From assembly GCA_037833965.1 (NCBI GenBank), contig AP031351.1, positions 25,990,501 to 26,054,500 of the forward strand: a stretch of DNA of 64,000 nt. The letters run 5' to 3'. This document shows positions 1 to 11,150 of this stretch, piece after piece; within the stretch, counting starts at the first letter, position 1; each line of letters starts with the position of its first letter. The translations under genes were made by a program, and so were the position numbers. This DNA is from Marchantia polymorpha subsp. ruderalis. Lineage: Eukaryota > Streptophyta > Marchantiopsida > Marchantiales > Marchantiaceae. The notes under the pieces are model-generated. The model saw nothing but the letters and a program-made list of their open reading frames with translations, ran no database searches and was not told the DNA's origin.

Positions 1-386
1 TAACAATCTTATCAATCAATTTGAAATTTCTTGATAAAAATTCATAGTAATGCTTCCATGTTTGTATAATATAGCATGGCGGAGCAGAGAGTGATGAAAC
101 AAGAAGAGTCCATAGAGACCAAAGGAGAGTAGAAAAAGGAACATATCTAAGCATCTAAAATATTACTTCAGTACAAATCATGTAATTTTGCTTGGTGTTG
201 AATGTGGAATAATATTAAATAGACAAGTTTATTGTAAATAATCATATTTGAATTAATTTTTAATAAAATAAAAATTAATTCCTCTTTGATAAATATTTTT
301 GTTTTTTTTAATTGAGAGCAATTGTTAGATAATTTAGCTTGTTTATTTGTTTTTTTAATCTGCCATAATTAGCCGTATGCACAAGT

Positions 387-662
387 TGTTGGAGTGGTAA
401 CTGGTTCTCTCACTCTAGCTGCGCTGAGTCGTTAGGTGGAGCAAGTTCTGTGGCGTTCATGCAGTAATACGTCCAAGTAGTTAGGATCGTGCATGGCATG
501 TACGTGGTCATGTGTTATTATGATCAGACCTATATATGCTTTACATAGGAAAAGGCTCCTAGTTTTACAAAGCACCAAAATCACTTTGTTTGTGTGTGTT
601 TTCTGTTATTCTGTTGTGTGTTTTGTGTGATCTGTTGAACAAATTTAGCCCGATTGCCAACA
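387..662 (+). mobile_element. Possible solo copia-type LTR
   Basis: The stretch begins TGTTGGAG and ends CCAACA, has a TATATAT near 530-536 and a T/G-rich end like a U5 region. It lacks a neighbouring primer-binding site or polypurine tract, and no flanking 5-bp direct repeat was found, so this is only a resemblance. Confidence 0.2.
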
Positions 663-681
663 GCAATCGGGCTAAATTTGT
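639..681. repeat. Palindrome, 19-bp perfect arms, 5-base loop
   Basis: ACAAATTTAGCCCGATTGC at 639-657 is followed by CAACA and then its exact reverse complement at 663-681. It overlaps the right end of the LTR-like stretch. No oligo-T run follows to suggest an RNA polymerase III product. Confidence 0.85.
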
Positions 682-2700
682 GTCTTGGTGAAATTTTTTC
701 CAAATATGTTTATAACATTCTTGAATCTATATATCCTTGAGATGCAATAGAAAAATTGATCTATAAAAGATTTTATAAAGTTAAAAATTCTTTCACTTTT
801 GTTGTAATCTAATAATAATCAAAACATAAGTCTATTTTTTATTTAATATTATTAAGAATTTTAAAATATTTATATTGCTAATTTTGCATAAAATAAAAAA
901 CAAAATTTTTTGTAAATAATATAATGAAATGAATTATACTATTCATTATAATAAATAATTAAAAACCACGATTTTTAAAAAATTAGATTCAGATATAATT
1001 GAAAAAAATTGCAATTTTTAAATAATTTTTAAATAATACAATTAATATATTTAATTTACAAAATATGTCTACAAAATTCAAAAATTAATAAAAATTTTCA
1101 AAAAAATACATAATAATTAATCTTTATTTTGCATTAAACTAACCAAAAAATTTTATGTTTAATTCTTTTGTTAATAAATTAAATCGTTTTGAATTTAATT
1201 TTTTGCATTTTTTAGTATTTAGGATCAACAATATATATTTTTTAAATTGTTTAGAATTTTTTCAACTTTCACCTAATCTCAATGATTGTTTCTTAAACTT
1301 TTGATAAAATTACATATGCAATTTTAAATGATGTAAAATTTATCTATGTTGTTGCAAACAATATTTTTTTTCTAATTGCAATTTTTCCATAAAATTATCA
1401 TTTTTTTATGTAATCTAATTTCATCAATTGGTTTGAATTTCAATCTTTGCAACGTCATTAATACATGACATTTGCATGACAGCATTTGCAATATGGTAGT
1501 TGCAGTTCACATACATAATTGTTATATTTATTTATTTAACTCATTTTAAAAAACATTCTAAATTATCAAACAAAATTCTTCTTCATGATAATATTTCACC
1601 ACAAATTTTTTTATCCATCAAGTAGTGATTACATTGTTTTGTTGTCAATATAATGATTATTTTCTTTCTATTTTTTATTTATTGAAAAATTATTTTCTCT
1701 GGTGATAATTTTGCTAGACCACTACCAGCTTTCGAGAAAAAAAACATCTGAATGCCAGTCACAAATCTATTCTTGTTGAAGAATGTTATATGTTTTTCTA
1801 TTTAATTAGTAACTAATTTGATGAATAAATTAGAATCTCAATATTTCTTTTCAAATTAATATTGTACAACAAAACATTGTTTAATGTTAAAAATCTATAT
1901 TTTTAATCCCCCATGTGTGAACTTTTCAAAGCATATATTTCAAATTGTTAGCAAGAACGTCAAAACTTTTCACAAAATTACTATACAATTTGATTTATCT
2001 TAGAATATTATTTTGATTGAGTTTCATTGTTTGATGCAATATTCAATGAAAAGTTTAATTTAGCTCATCATTTAGACTCAATTAGCTATCATCTATTATC
2101 AAAGTAATCAATTTCTCACTAATCAGATTTATGATTTGAAATTTTGATATATATTTTTGTTTTATATAAAAAAATATTCTTGTGAATATATAGTGTGATA
2201 ATTAAAAATTTTACTTTAGGTTAAAATATAATAAAAAATAAAAATATTTTTATTTATTTATTATTTGATCTTATGATTGTAGTTTGCATATAATGTTAGA
2301 CCATAATACATCATTTTTTAAAAAAGATCAAAATTACTACAAAAAACTATCTTGTGAATATATTCATCTACATCAAAATTAATTATATTTTCTCTCCATT
2401 CAATTTTATTGAATATTTTTCTCATTTAAATTCATCAAATAAGTAACATATATGAAAACATGTATATATATATATATTTCAGTAGTAATTACAAGTAAAT
2501 TGGATTACATAATAATTATCATCAAATAGTAATCATGTTACATAACACATTATATGCAATAACTTATACAGATTGAAACGATATTTAACATAGTACCGGA
2601 ATCTCTTGATCGTAATGATAAGCTAACCTATATTCCAACTCTATAGTAACAAAGAGTTAAACTCTATACATAGCAATGAGGAGCGTGAGATATGTCTCCC

Positions 2701-3430
2701 ATGTCAATAAAGATCATTGTTGAAATAATCTGACCTGCAAACAGGAAGAAATGTCAGTTTTGTCATGGCGATCCATCTCCTTGTGGACCCCACTGCGACA
2801 CTCGAGAGCCACTTCTGCACGATGGTAACCATTTTCTTCTACCTCGGTACGACTCTGCCTCTCCACTAAACCCCTTCGTACGACAAGAGAAGAGGAGGAG
2901 CGACTGTTATTCCAGATTGAACGCATGAAGTTCGGTCGTATGTACGCTGTATTAGAATATGTGTACGAAAGTAATAAATGTTGGTGGGCACCTTTCATAT
3001 AAAGGATTCATTTATTTGGCAGCCCCTTGAATATAAACCCTGGGATTCTACGAAATCAGTTGAGCTTAGAGCGACATTACAGATTCTGGGGCCAGAGCGA
3101 GGGCAGTAGGGCATGAGGGTCACTATGGCATTAGCTGAGTCAAATGCAGCACCTTCTTCCTCGGTTACGCTGCGCAGGTCGATGTCGATGGAGCACTTGG
3201 AACCTATTCTTCGGTCCTGATTTTGATGGGCGGCCGGAGGAGGGCAGAAGACTTGGAACTTGTGCTATGTGAAGAGAAGAATCATAATTGGAACAGTGGC
3301 AGATTGCTCGGTGCGAGCTTTGAGCGATTGTAGAGGCTGGGATTTGGTAGCGCGAAGGCTGCAGAAGCCAGTGCCGAAAGGCGATCAGCAGCAGCAAGTA
3401 GACGGATGAACTGATATCAGATTTGAAGCC
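2701..3430 (+). promoter_or_regulatory. Region upstream of NECAP; likely promoter/5' UTR
   Basis: Sequence composition changes from AT-rich to mixed about 700 bases before the NECAP start. A TATA-like CATATAAAGG lies at 2996-3005. ORFs on the minus strand here (2714-2998, 3140-3586) do not resemble any family and partly mirror exon 1. Confidence 0.3.
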
Positions 3431-6400
3431 ATGGGTCGAGATGATCTGAAGGTGAGCGAAGCATTGCCTTCGCCATCTGACGGCGAACTTGAAGAAGAGG
3501 AGAGCGCCGAGTTGGTTCTGTTCCAAGTGAAAGAGTGCTATGTATATTTGGTACGTCTCGTCCGTTGAACTTTGGCTTCCTTCCATCTTTCAAATTCGTC
3601 CTGCTTTTTGCCTGGGCCAGCAGTCCACTCTTTACCATTTATGCTTCAACAAGCTGAACGTATCCAAGTGAATTGTAATATTCACGATAAATTCCACAGG
3701 ACCGAAATCGGAGAAGACTCACGATTTTCCTCACTGTAATCATCGATGTTATTTCCGGATATCATTGTGTCCTTCCTTCAAGTAGATTTCTCGTGGTCAA
3801 CGACCCATCGAACCTTGAAGGCTGATGTCTGACTGTCGCTCTGTATGGCTCTTTCGAGCGATCCTTGTATAAGGACATCGTCATTCCACCCCGATCGTGC
3901 TCTCAGTGACACAATCTGAAATGTCCAATAGATCTGCCTGAGAACTTCCAAATGTCTAAAGAGCTTGGTTTTCTGTCTGCAGTGTCCTCGATGATTTCAA
4001 AGTGGTACTCTGCTTCTGACAGCGAAGCCAGTTATGAACTTAGCGTATCACGTCTTTACATATGTTGTCTCACCCCTTTGTCATTTGTTTCTCAGATACC
4101 TCCGAGGAAGAGTGCAGCTTCGTATAGGTAAACCTGAACTTGCAGCGAGCATCGGAATCGTGCAGAGCGATCGTTTTTTTTTCCCCTAGGTGAAAGTGAA
4201 TGCTTAAGTTGAAGTAGGACTTCTCTAAGAATTTTCGTTTCTTGGTCCGCATTTTTTCTGAAAGTTGTTAGTTTCTTATTTGCAGAGCAGATGAATGGGA
4301 CATCAACAAATGGAACTGGGAGGGCGCTCTGAGAGTAGTTTCAAAAGGAGAGGAATGCTTCATCAAGCTGGAGGATAAATCAACAGGCATTACTCTCACC
4401 GAAAGTATTCTTATACCAATCTTTAAAGCAACTGACAATGATTGAAAACCTTCATTGTGTGATACCACTCTCAGACTGGATATTTATACTATTGTAGGAG
4501 AACTGTACGCTCAAGCGATTGTGCGCCAAGATCAACCTCTTCCTCTGGAGGCTGTGATCGACAGTAGCAGGTGAGTGCATCCAATATAGGTCCATGAAAC
4601 TTGAGAGCAGTGATCTGAAAGTTGCATTAATAGTCAACGTGGTATGATTCCAAAAGCTGAGTACGATAGAGGATGATTGGTAAATTCCTTCAGCCTTCTT
4701 TCATTGACGAATGCGCTGGAATTGCACGTTTTTCGTTCGAAGTCCATTGTAGACTGCATGTAGACTTATAAGGTCTTCACTGCGAACGGTTTTTCTTACA
4801 GCTGCATTTCGAGTAAGTCGTGGAGCCTGGGATGTCAGTGCTAAGTTTCATGTGTTTTGGTACCGGTTTAGAAATTCCAAGTAAAATTTTAAATCTTATG
4901 GAATAACTGACGAAGAATCGTATTTCTTGGTTTTTCCTTTGTTTGGTCACAGGTTCTTCGTACTGCGCATAGAAGACACATCTAACAGCAGTACGTGATT
5001 CTGTACACTTGTTTCTTGCTGCGCTGAAAATTTTCCAGCTCTGATTGTTTCGATATTTCAGCCGACTAGAGGAGACCGATGTATTTGACTTGCACCACTG
5101 TCGTGTTTTATGCAGAGCAGAAAAGACATGCATTTATTGGACTTGGACTTCGTGAGAGGCCGCAAGCATATGACTTTCAAGCTGCAATATTTGACCATGT
5201 GAAGTATCCCCTCAGAAGCCTAATAGTTTGGAAGCCAATTGCTGTTCATGCTGAGGGCATCATTCGGACTCAGCCTTACCTCGTCTGTACTTACTTCGAT
5301 TTCGTTTTCTCTTCGGTTAGATGACTTTTGGGCTAAACCATGAGGTGACCTGGTTGTGTGTGATGTTGACGTGAAGTTTGTGATTATCGTTAAGCGACCA
5401 AGGAAGTCTGCTTTCTTTAATACGGGTCCTTGATTTGCTTCAGGAGGAATATCGTGCTCTGGGTCGCATGGCTTTCGTGCCGTCTTGTATGGTCTCAGCG
5501 TACATCCTAGTCTTGTTTGTTACTTGTACCAAACAGGGTGTGGTTCCTCTTCGTTTTTCTTGATGTTTTGCTAAACAGCACCACCGTGCGAGTTTATTTG
5601 TCGCAATTTGGAATATAGTCAGTCTTGTTATCTTGACGGACACAGATATCTTAATAAGAAGAAGGAAGCTGAAGAGATGGAGCAAGAGTACCAAACGAAA
5701 CCTTCGGTGGATTACAGTCTGAAAGAGGGAGAGACTCTCCGACTGCAGATCAAAACAGTGAGTGAAAATTTTTCACAATGCAGAAATGATTGTGGCTTAT
5801 AATGCATAAGATGTGAATAAGTTTGTGCCCTCTTGGTACTTCAAGAATGCACGTAGTATCATTAAACGTGTTTGTATCATTTCTCGAAGCTCGGAAGTGG
5901 ATTTTAGTTTTCCTTTTTCTGAATATTCGTTCCTCAACAGGCTTAGGGGTATGGGGTTTCTCGTCTTCTGATATCAAGTCGTATATTAGGCTGTTGAGGA
6001 AAGCCTCTGTAATTGTTGATTTCTTCTGACGTTGTTAACAAAAGTCTTACTCTTTAGTTTAGTGTTCAAACGCTGAGATTCCGATTTGGATCTGCTAGTT
6101 TATGTAACCTGCCGTCGTGGCATGTCCCATGTTGTGTATTTGTCCTTGTGTGCAGCCCAACAAGACCTCTCCGGGAGGCTCTTTGAAGGCTGGCAAGATA
6201 ATGGATCTTTCGTCATTACAAGAGACACTGCCAGAAGCAACCTTGATGAGGCAGGTATCAGCTGGTAGTGCGGTTCCTATCCTGGTGCCTCCTCCACCGC
6301 CACCACCGTCACCCCTATCAGGAGGCTTATCTCCTGCCATACCAGGAACCCCCTCGCCTGCCAGCAGCGATATTGTGGGGAAGAATATAGTCAGTCAAAC

Positions 6401-6452
6401 AGCAGTGATAGACGGACCAGATGAAGATTTCGGTGACTTTCAGGCAGCTTAA
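3431..6452 (+). CDS. NECAP: NECAP-like adaptin-ear-binding coat-associated protein, 8 exons, about 286 aa
   Basis: NECAP proteins bind the AP-1/AP-2 adaptor ear domains and assist clathrin-coated vesicle formation; the conserved part has a PH-like fold (DUF1681). Exons assembled by hand: 3431-3550, 4096-4127, 4286-4386, 4498-4570, 4953-4990, 5116-5203, 5646-5757, 6156-6452; all phases join in frame. Family landmarks in order: ELVLFQVKECYVYL (about residues 27-40), IPPRKSAASYRADEW, WNWEGALRVVSKGEEC, LYAQAIVRQDQPLPLEAVID, FFVLRIED, HAFIGLGLRERPQAYDF, KYLNKKKEAEEMEQEYQ. The last exon is a proline-rich tail with a run of seven prolines, ending DEDFGDFQAA; DFGDF resembles short adaptor-binding motifs. 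The start ATG lies in a good context (GCC before, G after) and precedes an acidic leader. An AATAAA lies 65 bases after the stop. Length is normal for the family. Identification is firm; exact ends of introns 3 and 5 are the least certain. Confidence 0.93.
4387..4497 (+). other. NECAP intron 3 with apparent GC donor
   Basis: To keep the conserved STGELYAQA reading, exon 3 must end at 4386 and the intron must begin with GC (CAG followed by GCATTA); it ends at a normal TAG. A GT in the same phase at 4405-4406 (exon end 4404) would also give an open frame but would insert six residues into the conserved segment. Both donors are weak. The homology-based choice is the GC donor. Confidence 0.6.
5204..5645 (+). 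other. NECAP intron 6, U12-type (minor spliceosome) signals
   Basis: The donor reads GTATCCCCTC, matching the first six bases of the U12-type consensus GTATCCTT. Just before the acceptor is TTATCTTGAC (5628-5637), close to the U12 branch-site consensus TTCCTTRAC, with the branch A at 5636 nine bases from the intron end. There is no pyrimidine tract between branch and acceptor, as is usual for U12 introns. The splice restores the conserved KYLNKKK segment in frame. Confidence 0.65.
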
Positions 6453-6516
6453 ACTCTGTAATTTGTAGAATATAAGACATCAACAATGTTATATCACTGC
6501 CATGGCCGGTGAAGCG

Positions 6517-6522
6517 AATAAA
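6517..6522 (+). terminator. Putative poly(A) signal of NECAP
   Basis: AATAAA, 65 bases beyond the NECAP stop codon and on the same strand. It is the first such motif after the stop; actual use cannot be judged from sequence alone. Confidence 0.4.
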
Positions 6523-8521
6523 TCTCCCTGAACTGGAGAAAATACAAGCGAGTACTCAGGTGAGGAATCAAACGCTCGCGTAGTATTGTACCTCCGAGAT
6601 GGACTCGCCTTGGAACCTCATCATCACTTATAGACTGCGCATTCGTAGAGGCTTATTGTCAACTAGTGTTGACTCTTTCATCGCTACTCGAGCAAATCCG
6701 CTGAAGAGAGATGCCACCCATGTATTTTGATGTTGGCCAGTGTGGTTGAAACGGCCAGATCTTTAATCAGGAAGCAACATCCACTGATATATCTCCCGCT
6801 TTGGCTAACTATACAGTTTCTCTACTGTCCGACAAGCGTTGACAGGAACGTGGAAAGAGGTCTTGTGGCGCATCGCCAGATGATCCGAATGGACACTTTC
6901 CACTTGCTGTTAGTCGTAAGGTCCACTCTACGTAGCTGGTCATGAAATGGTCATGAAATGGCCGCTCTGTTTTCTACGAGAAAGCCAAGGTCCTATTGCC
7001 GACACCGCAACCGAGCTCCATTCGGAACCTCGAGGCAGAAAATATGACTCGAGGGGAAACCATGGATAGGACGTACTCTTACACTCACAAGACCCAACAA
7101 GGGTAGTTGGAAACAAAGAAATGTTAGCTCAGAAAGAAGTTCGAAGAGCCAGTAGACAAAATGAGAGCTGAAACGCAATCTAAGTCATGTAGAGACGGGG
7201 TACACCAGATGTCGAGTTGACTGGACTCTGCCCAAATGAACTTTGTGACGACATAAGGTCTCTGGAATTATCAACTCTCCACAGTAACTGATCCGTGTCC
7301 AAATAAAGTGAACAAATGACCGATGCTAAGCAATGTACGTTTTGCTGCCTTAGACGCAAGCAACAAGTAAGGACTGACCGTTACTTTCGTTCTAAGTGTT
7401 TTACACAGAGTAACGTGAAGGAGCATTTGGTCAAATTGATCTGTGCCTGTGTGAAATCTTTAATGCCTGGGAAGGTAACCATACTAACGATACCATCATT
7501 CTACGCAGCCTCGGTCCGGTACGATTGTAGGTTGCCACACTTGCTATCTTGTCCCTGCCGTATGTTAAAAATGATGATCTTCAACAAAACTAGACTGAAG
7601 TTATCGAAACACGAGTGAAGCTGTTTATCGAAATAATGTGTAGTACACAATAGGTATAATCTGTATGCACAAGAAGTACATCCATGACTTTTGACCCTTT
7701 GGGTCCCCCGGGCTTGGTCTAATACCATTTACCATATACCATGCATTTTCATGAAGCTCTTGTTTGTCACGACTTATGTAGTAGTTAACTTAGTGTAGGA
7801 TTAGACACAGCAGTTAGATAGAGCCGATAGACTGTACTCAAATGTCAGCCCTTGAGTCTAGTGAGTACTTGTCATATCCACTGGAACATTTAGAGCAAAA
7901 GACAGCAAGTGTGGCTGTAGCTCAACCGAGTTCGGCCTCTAGAGCTGGTGCCTGTACATCGTATGATGCAGATATCATAGAGTTCATGTGTGCAGTAGCA
8001 CAACCATGCATAGTTGCAATGACTCGTAGTGCAGCACAAATTAGTGCTATTGAATCTAGAGAGGCATGGGTGAGATTGGATCTGCAGAGAGGAGAGATGG
8101 GCTGGCGAGTGTAGTAGCATAGTTCATAGAATAGCAGAGGTCTTTTGTTTTCAGAACGAGCTTTGGGTCAAAGTGCTCCGAACAAACAGGGTAGAAATAT
8201 TACCCCAAAGACATAGTTAGAGAACTCCGATGCGTACCATGGAAGAGTGCTGGCGTACACGTTCATGATACATGTTCAAAGCATGTAACGTTCCGAGCGT
8301 GTGGGAACGTAATGGCTAAGATGCGCGGGAGTTCCAAATAGACCGGGATGCGTTCACATTCGACAATGCTCGTCAAATTGTCAAAGGGAACTACTTTACA
8401 CATTATGAAACTTGTTCTGCCCACACTAAACCAGTCGATAGTGTCGTATGAACTAAGAGTGCTAATAATCGACACTTATCATTCTTTGATCTGATATCAA
8501 ACGTGGACTGAAGATGATCTG

Positions 8522-8523
<2 letters not shown>

Positions 8524-8552
<29 letters not shown>
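8524..8552. repeat. (GA)n microsatellite
   Basis: Uninterrupted GA dinucleotides over about 29 bases in unrecognised intergenic DNA. Confidence 0.95.
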
Positions 8553-8554
<2 letters not shown>

Positions 8555-10157
8555 ATCGTTCTTGGCATTTCGATGGGATTATGTGACGAGATTCCTAGTC
8601 AACTGAAGATGCAATCGGATGGCGAGTACATCTAGAGTCGTGGGATGCAACTTTGTGGGTCAAGAGTTTGGATTGAGATTACCATGCAGATAAGGATGGT
8701 TATGACTTGGACGAGATGACAGTGCACATGCCGTTCGCCATTGATCGAATTGACTTTCCCTGTGGTTAGATCCAGTGATATGATTTGAGATCCCTTTTGT
8801 ATGCGCATTTTGTATACATTCAACCAGATTTTTACATCTCCAGAAAATAACTATGCAACTTGGCATAAGTTGTACTTAGTCAAAGTCCTTGTAACTAGAA
8901 AAGCAGCGAACTCAATAAGTTAAAGTGTTCTACGATTTGTCTTTTTTGATTCAGATACATGCTCGTATGAGTTGGTTCACTCCGACCAATTACGTATAGT
9001 GTGAAATTGCTTGTAAGTGGGATGTGATGAGCAAACAAGCTCTGAAGAACAACACAGTACTGCAAGACCTCTAAATGAAGATGCAGTTTTTTAAAATCCA
9101 ACCTTCTGTTTGGAATCCTAATGTAGTTACATAGGAGTAGCTAGACAAGATGATTCACAATCTGTACGTCTACGTCACCACCAATGTAGCATGTATATAA
9201 TCCTGCTCTGAAAAATGAATGAGCGCTTGACTGTATAGTATTTTCTTGAGCTCTTTATATGAATCGTCTTCTATAATATTTCCTTTTACTCTACATTTAC
9301 TTTCAGCTTACTAAATAAATTTCTGCTTAATAAATTTTTTTTAATAATTAACAATCAATTTCTCCAATCTCTGCCAAACTTCGAAAAATTTCCAAGTTTT
9401 TTTGAATTTGCAATGTTTCCTTTTCATTTTTTTTCGATTCTTGGTCATAATTTTTTTTAAAATATTTTCAACCACTTATATGTATCAAAGAACGATATGC
9501 ATACTTCTTGTGCAAGATCCAGAATAAATGATGATATGTTGCTCTAAACAATCCCAAACTTCATCTGAATATACGTTCTCATATTTTTATTCGAAATATA
9601 TTTAGATTTCCAAAAAATGTACTATCACACATGCGTTGATGTAATTAAAACGATTATTCAAACGTATAATTCAAATTATACGGATATTTCTGGCAACGCT
9701 TATGTTTTTCAGCCAGTTTCATTTAAAACTTAAAAAAAAAAACTTGATTTACAACATTCAAGATTTAAAACTTGATAATAAGAACTTTCATACAACTCCA
9801 TTTTAAGATATCAGTAATGATCTTCAATAAATAATTTCATCACAATTAATTTTTTCATCCAAGATATCAAATAAAATATCAAACAAAAGTGGCTAAAATA
9901 TCTTCAGTTCAATATACAGTACAGTTTTCTCAATTTCCTAGCTTTATAACGTTTAGAGAGTACAATTTAGTCAACAAATTACCAAAAAAATAAATTTAAC
10001 TTCATCAACTTTAAGTGTTTGCAACGATTTATTTACATGGAAATGTCTTTCTTATCATTCAAATTCGATTTCTTATAATTCAAAACAATACTTGCCAAAG
10101 ATACTATATGTTTTGACCCCGTGGTGTCAAATAGGTAATTTTGTATATATTTTCAAG

Positions 10158-10161
<4 letters not shown>

Positions 10162-10189
<28 letters not shown>
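10162..10189. repeat. (TA)n microsatellite
   Basis: About 14 uninterrupted TA units within an AT-rich stretch. Confidence 0.95.
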
Positions 10190-11046
10190 AGTATATTTCC
10201 AATGAGACTAAATGCATTATCAGCTCTTATCGCTGTCCAAGGTAAATGATATAATTTCACATAAAAAATATGCAGGAGAGAGCTGATACCAAATATAGGT
10301 TGTTCATCTCGTCGAAGATATTACTGATTAAACTGTAGGTTGTACCATGTAGAGTAGAGCGTTAAACAATCCTTTGATATGACAATGACAGCTGTGAGCA
10401 TCTAACTCGATGACCAGTTTAACTAAAGTAAATCCATATCTAGCAGTAACCTAGCATCTAAAATCAATCTTGTTCACAACTATCCGAAGTTAAAGACGCA
10501 AATGCGTAATTCATGCCAAAACTTCTAAGCACAGCTTCAGTTTTTCTAATTACTACACACTTGCTATGAAATATATTAATTACAGGTAGGGTCTTGCAAA
10601 ATCTACAAATGATCTTCAACGGTAAGTCTTGCTTGATGTGAAGAGATCCAAAACCTCTGAAAAAACGATTCCTTTTCTTATAACAACACGTTTGTTAGAA
10701 GATCGGTTGAACGATTCCTCATGCTCCATATATTTGAAGACATTCCAACTCTTAATATTTTTTAAACACTCGACGCTGAAGTTAGTCTATCATGTGCCGA
10801 TGAAAGATCATTTGTATGGAAGGTGATAAAGCAGACTGAAAAATCTGGCGTTCTTTTTTTAGACGCCAGAATTGCCAGAATTAATCTGGACAAAATTCAA
10901 ATACACAAAGACGATCAAATGGAATTTTCGCGCACGATGGAAGGCGGGGAGGAGGAAGTTAGGGTAGCAATGCTTGATAACCAGACAACCCTTGAGTGCA
11001 TTTGCTGGTGACCTGCGGATCTCGAACCTTCAGTGTGCTTCTAGAT

Positions 11047-11150
11047 GCCCAAATTGGTCGTTCGAAGTCAACAGAAGAGCAAGTTTCGCGCTAAATGTTT
11101 GCCCAAATTTATGGTAGTTCGAAGTCAGAAGGAGAGAGCAAGTTGCACAC
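11047..11150. repeat. Diverged 54-bp tandem duplication
   Basis: GCCCAAATT at 11047 and again at 11101 start two similar segments, both continuing with GTTCGAAGTCA, an AGAAG/GGAGAG part and AGCAAGTT. The copies differ by small indels. Confidence 0.6.

Larger units (their letters stand above)
1..2700. other. AT-rich intergenic DNA
   Basis: Mostly A/T with no ORF of note and a short (TA)n near 2463-2477. The less AT-rich part (about 387-662) looks like a short LTR and ends in the palindrome described separately. No gene is recognised. Confidence 0.5.

Noticed and set aside
5116-5120. NECAP exon 6 starting after the second AG (5121)
   Set aside because: Using the later AG breaks the frame into HAFIGLGLRERP; the AG at 5114-5115 keeps it.
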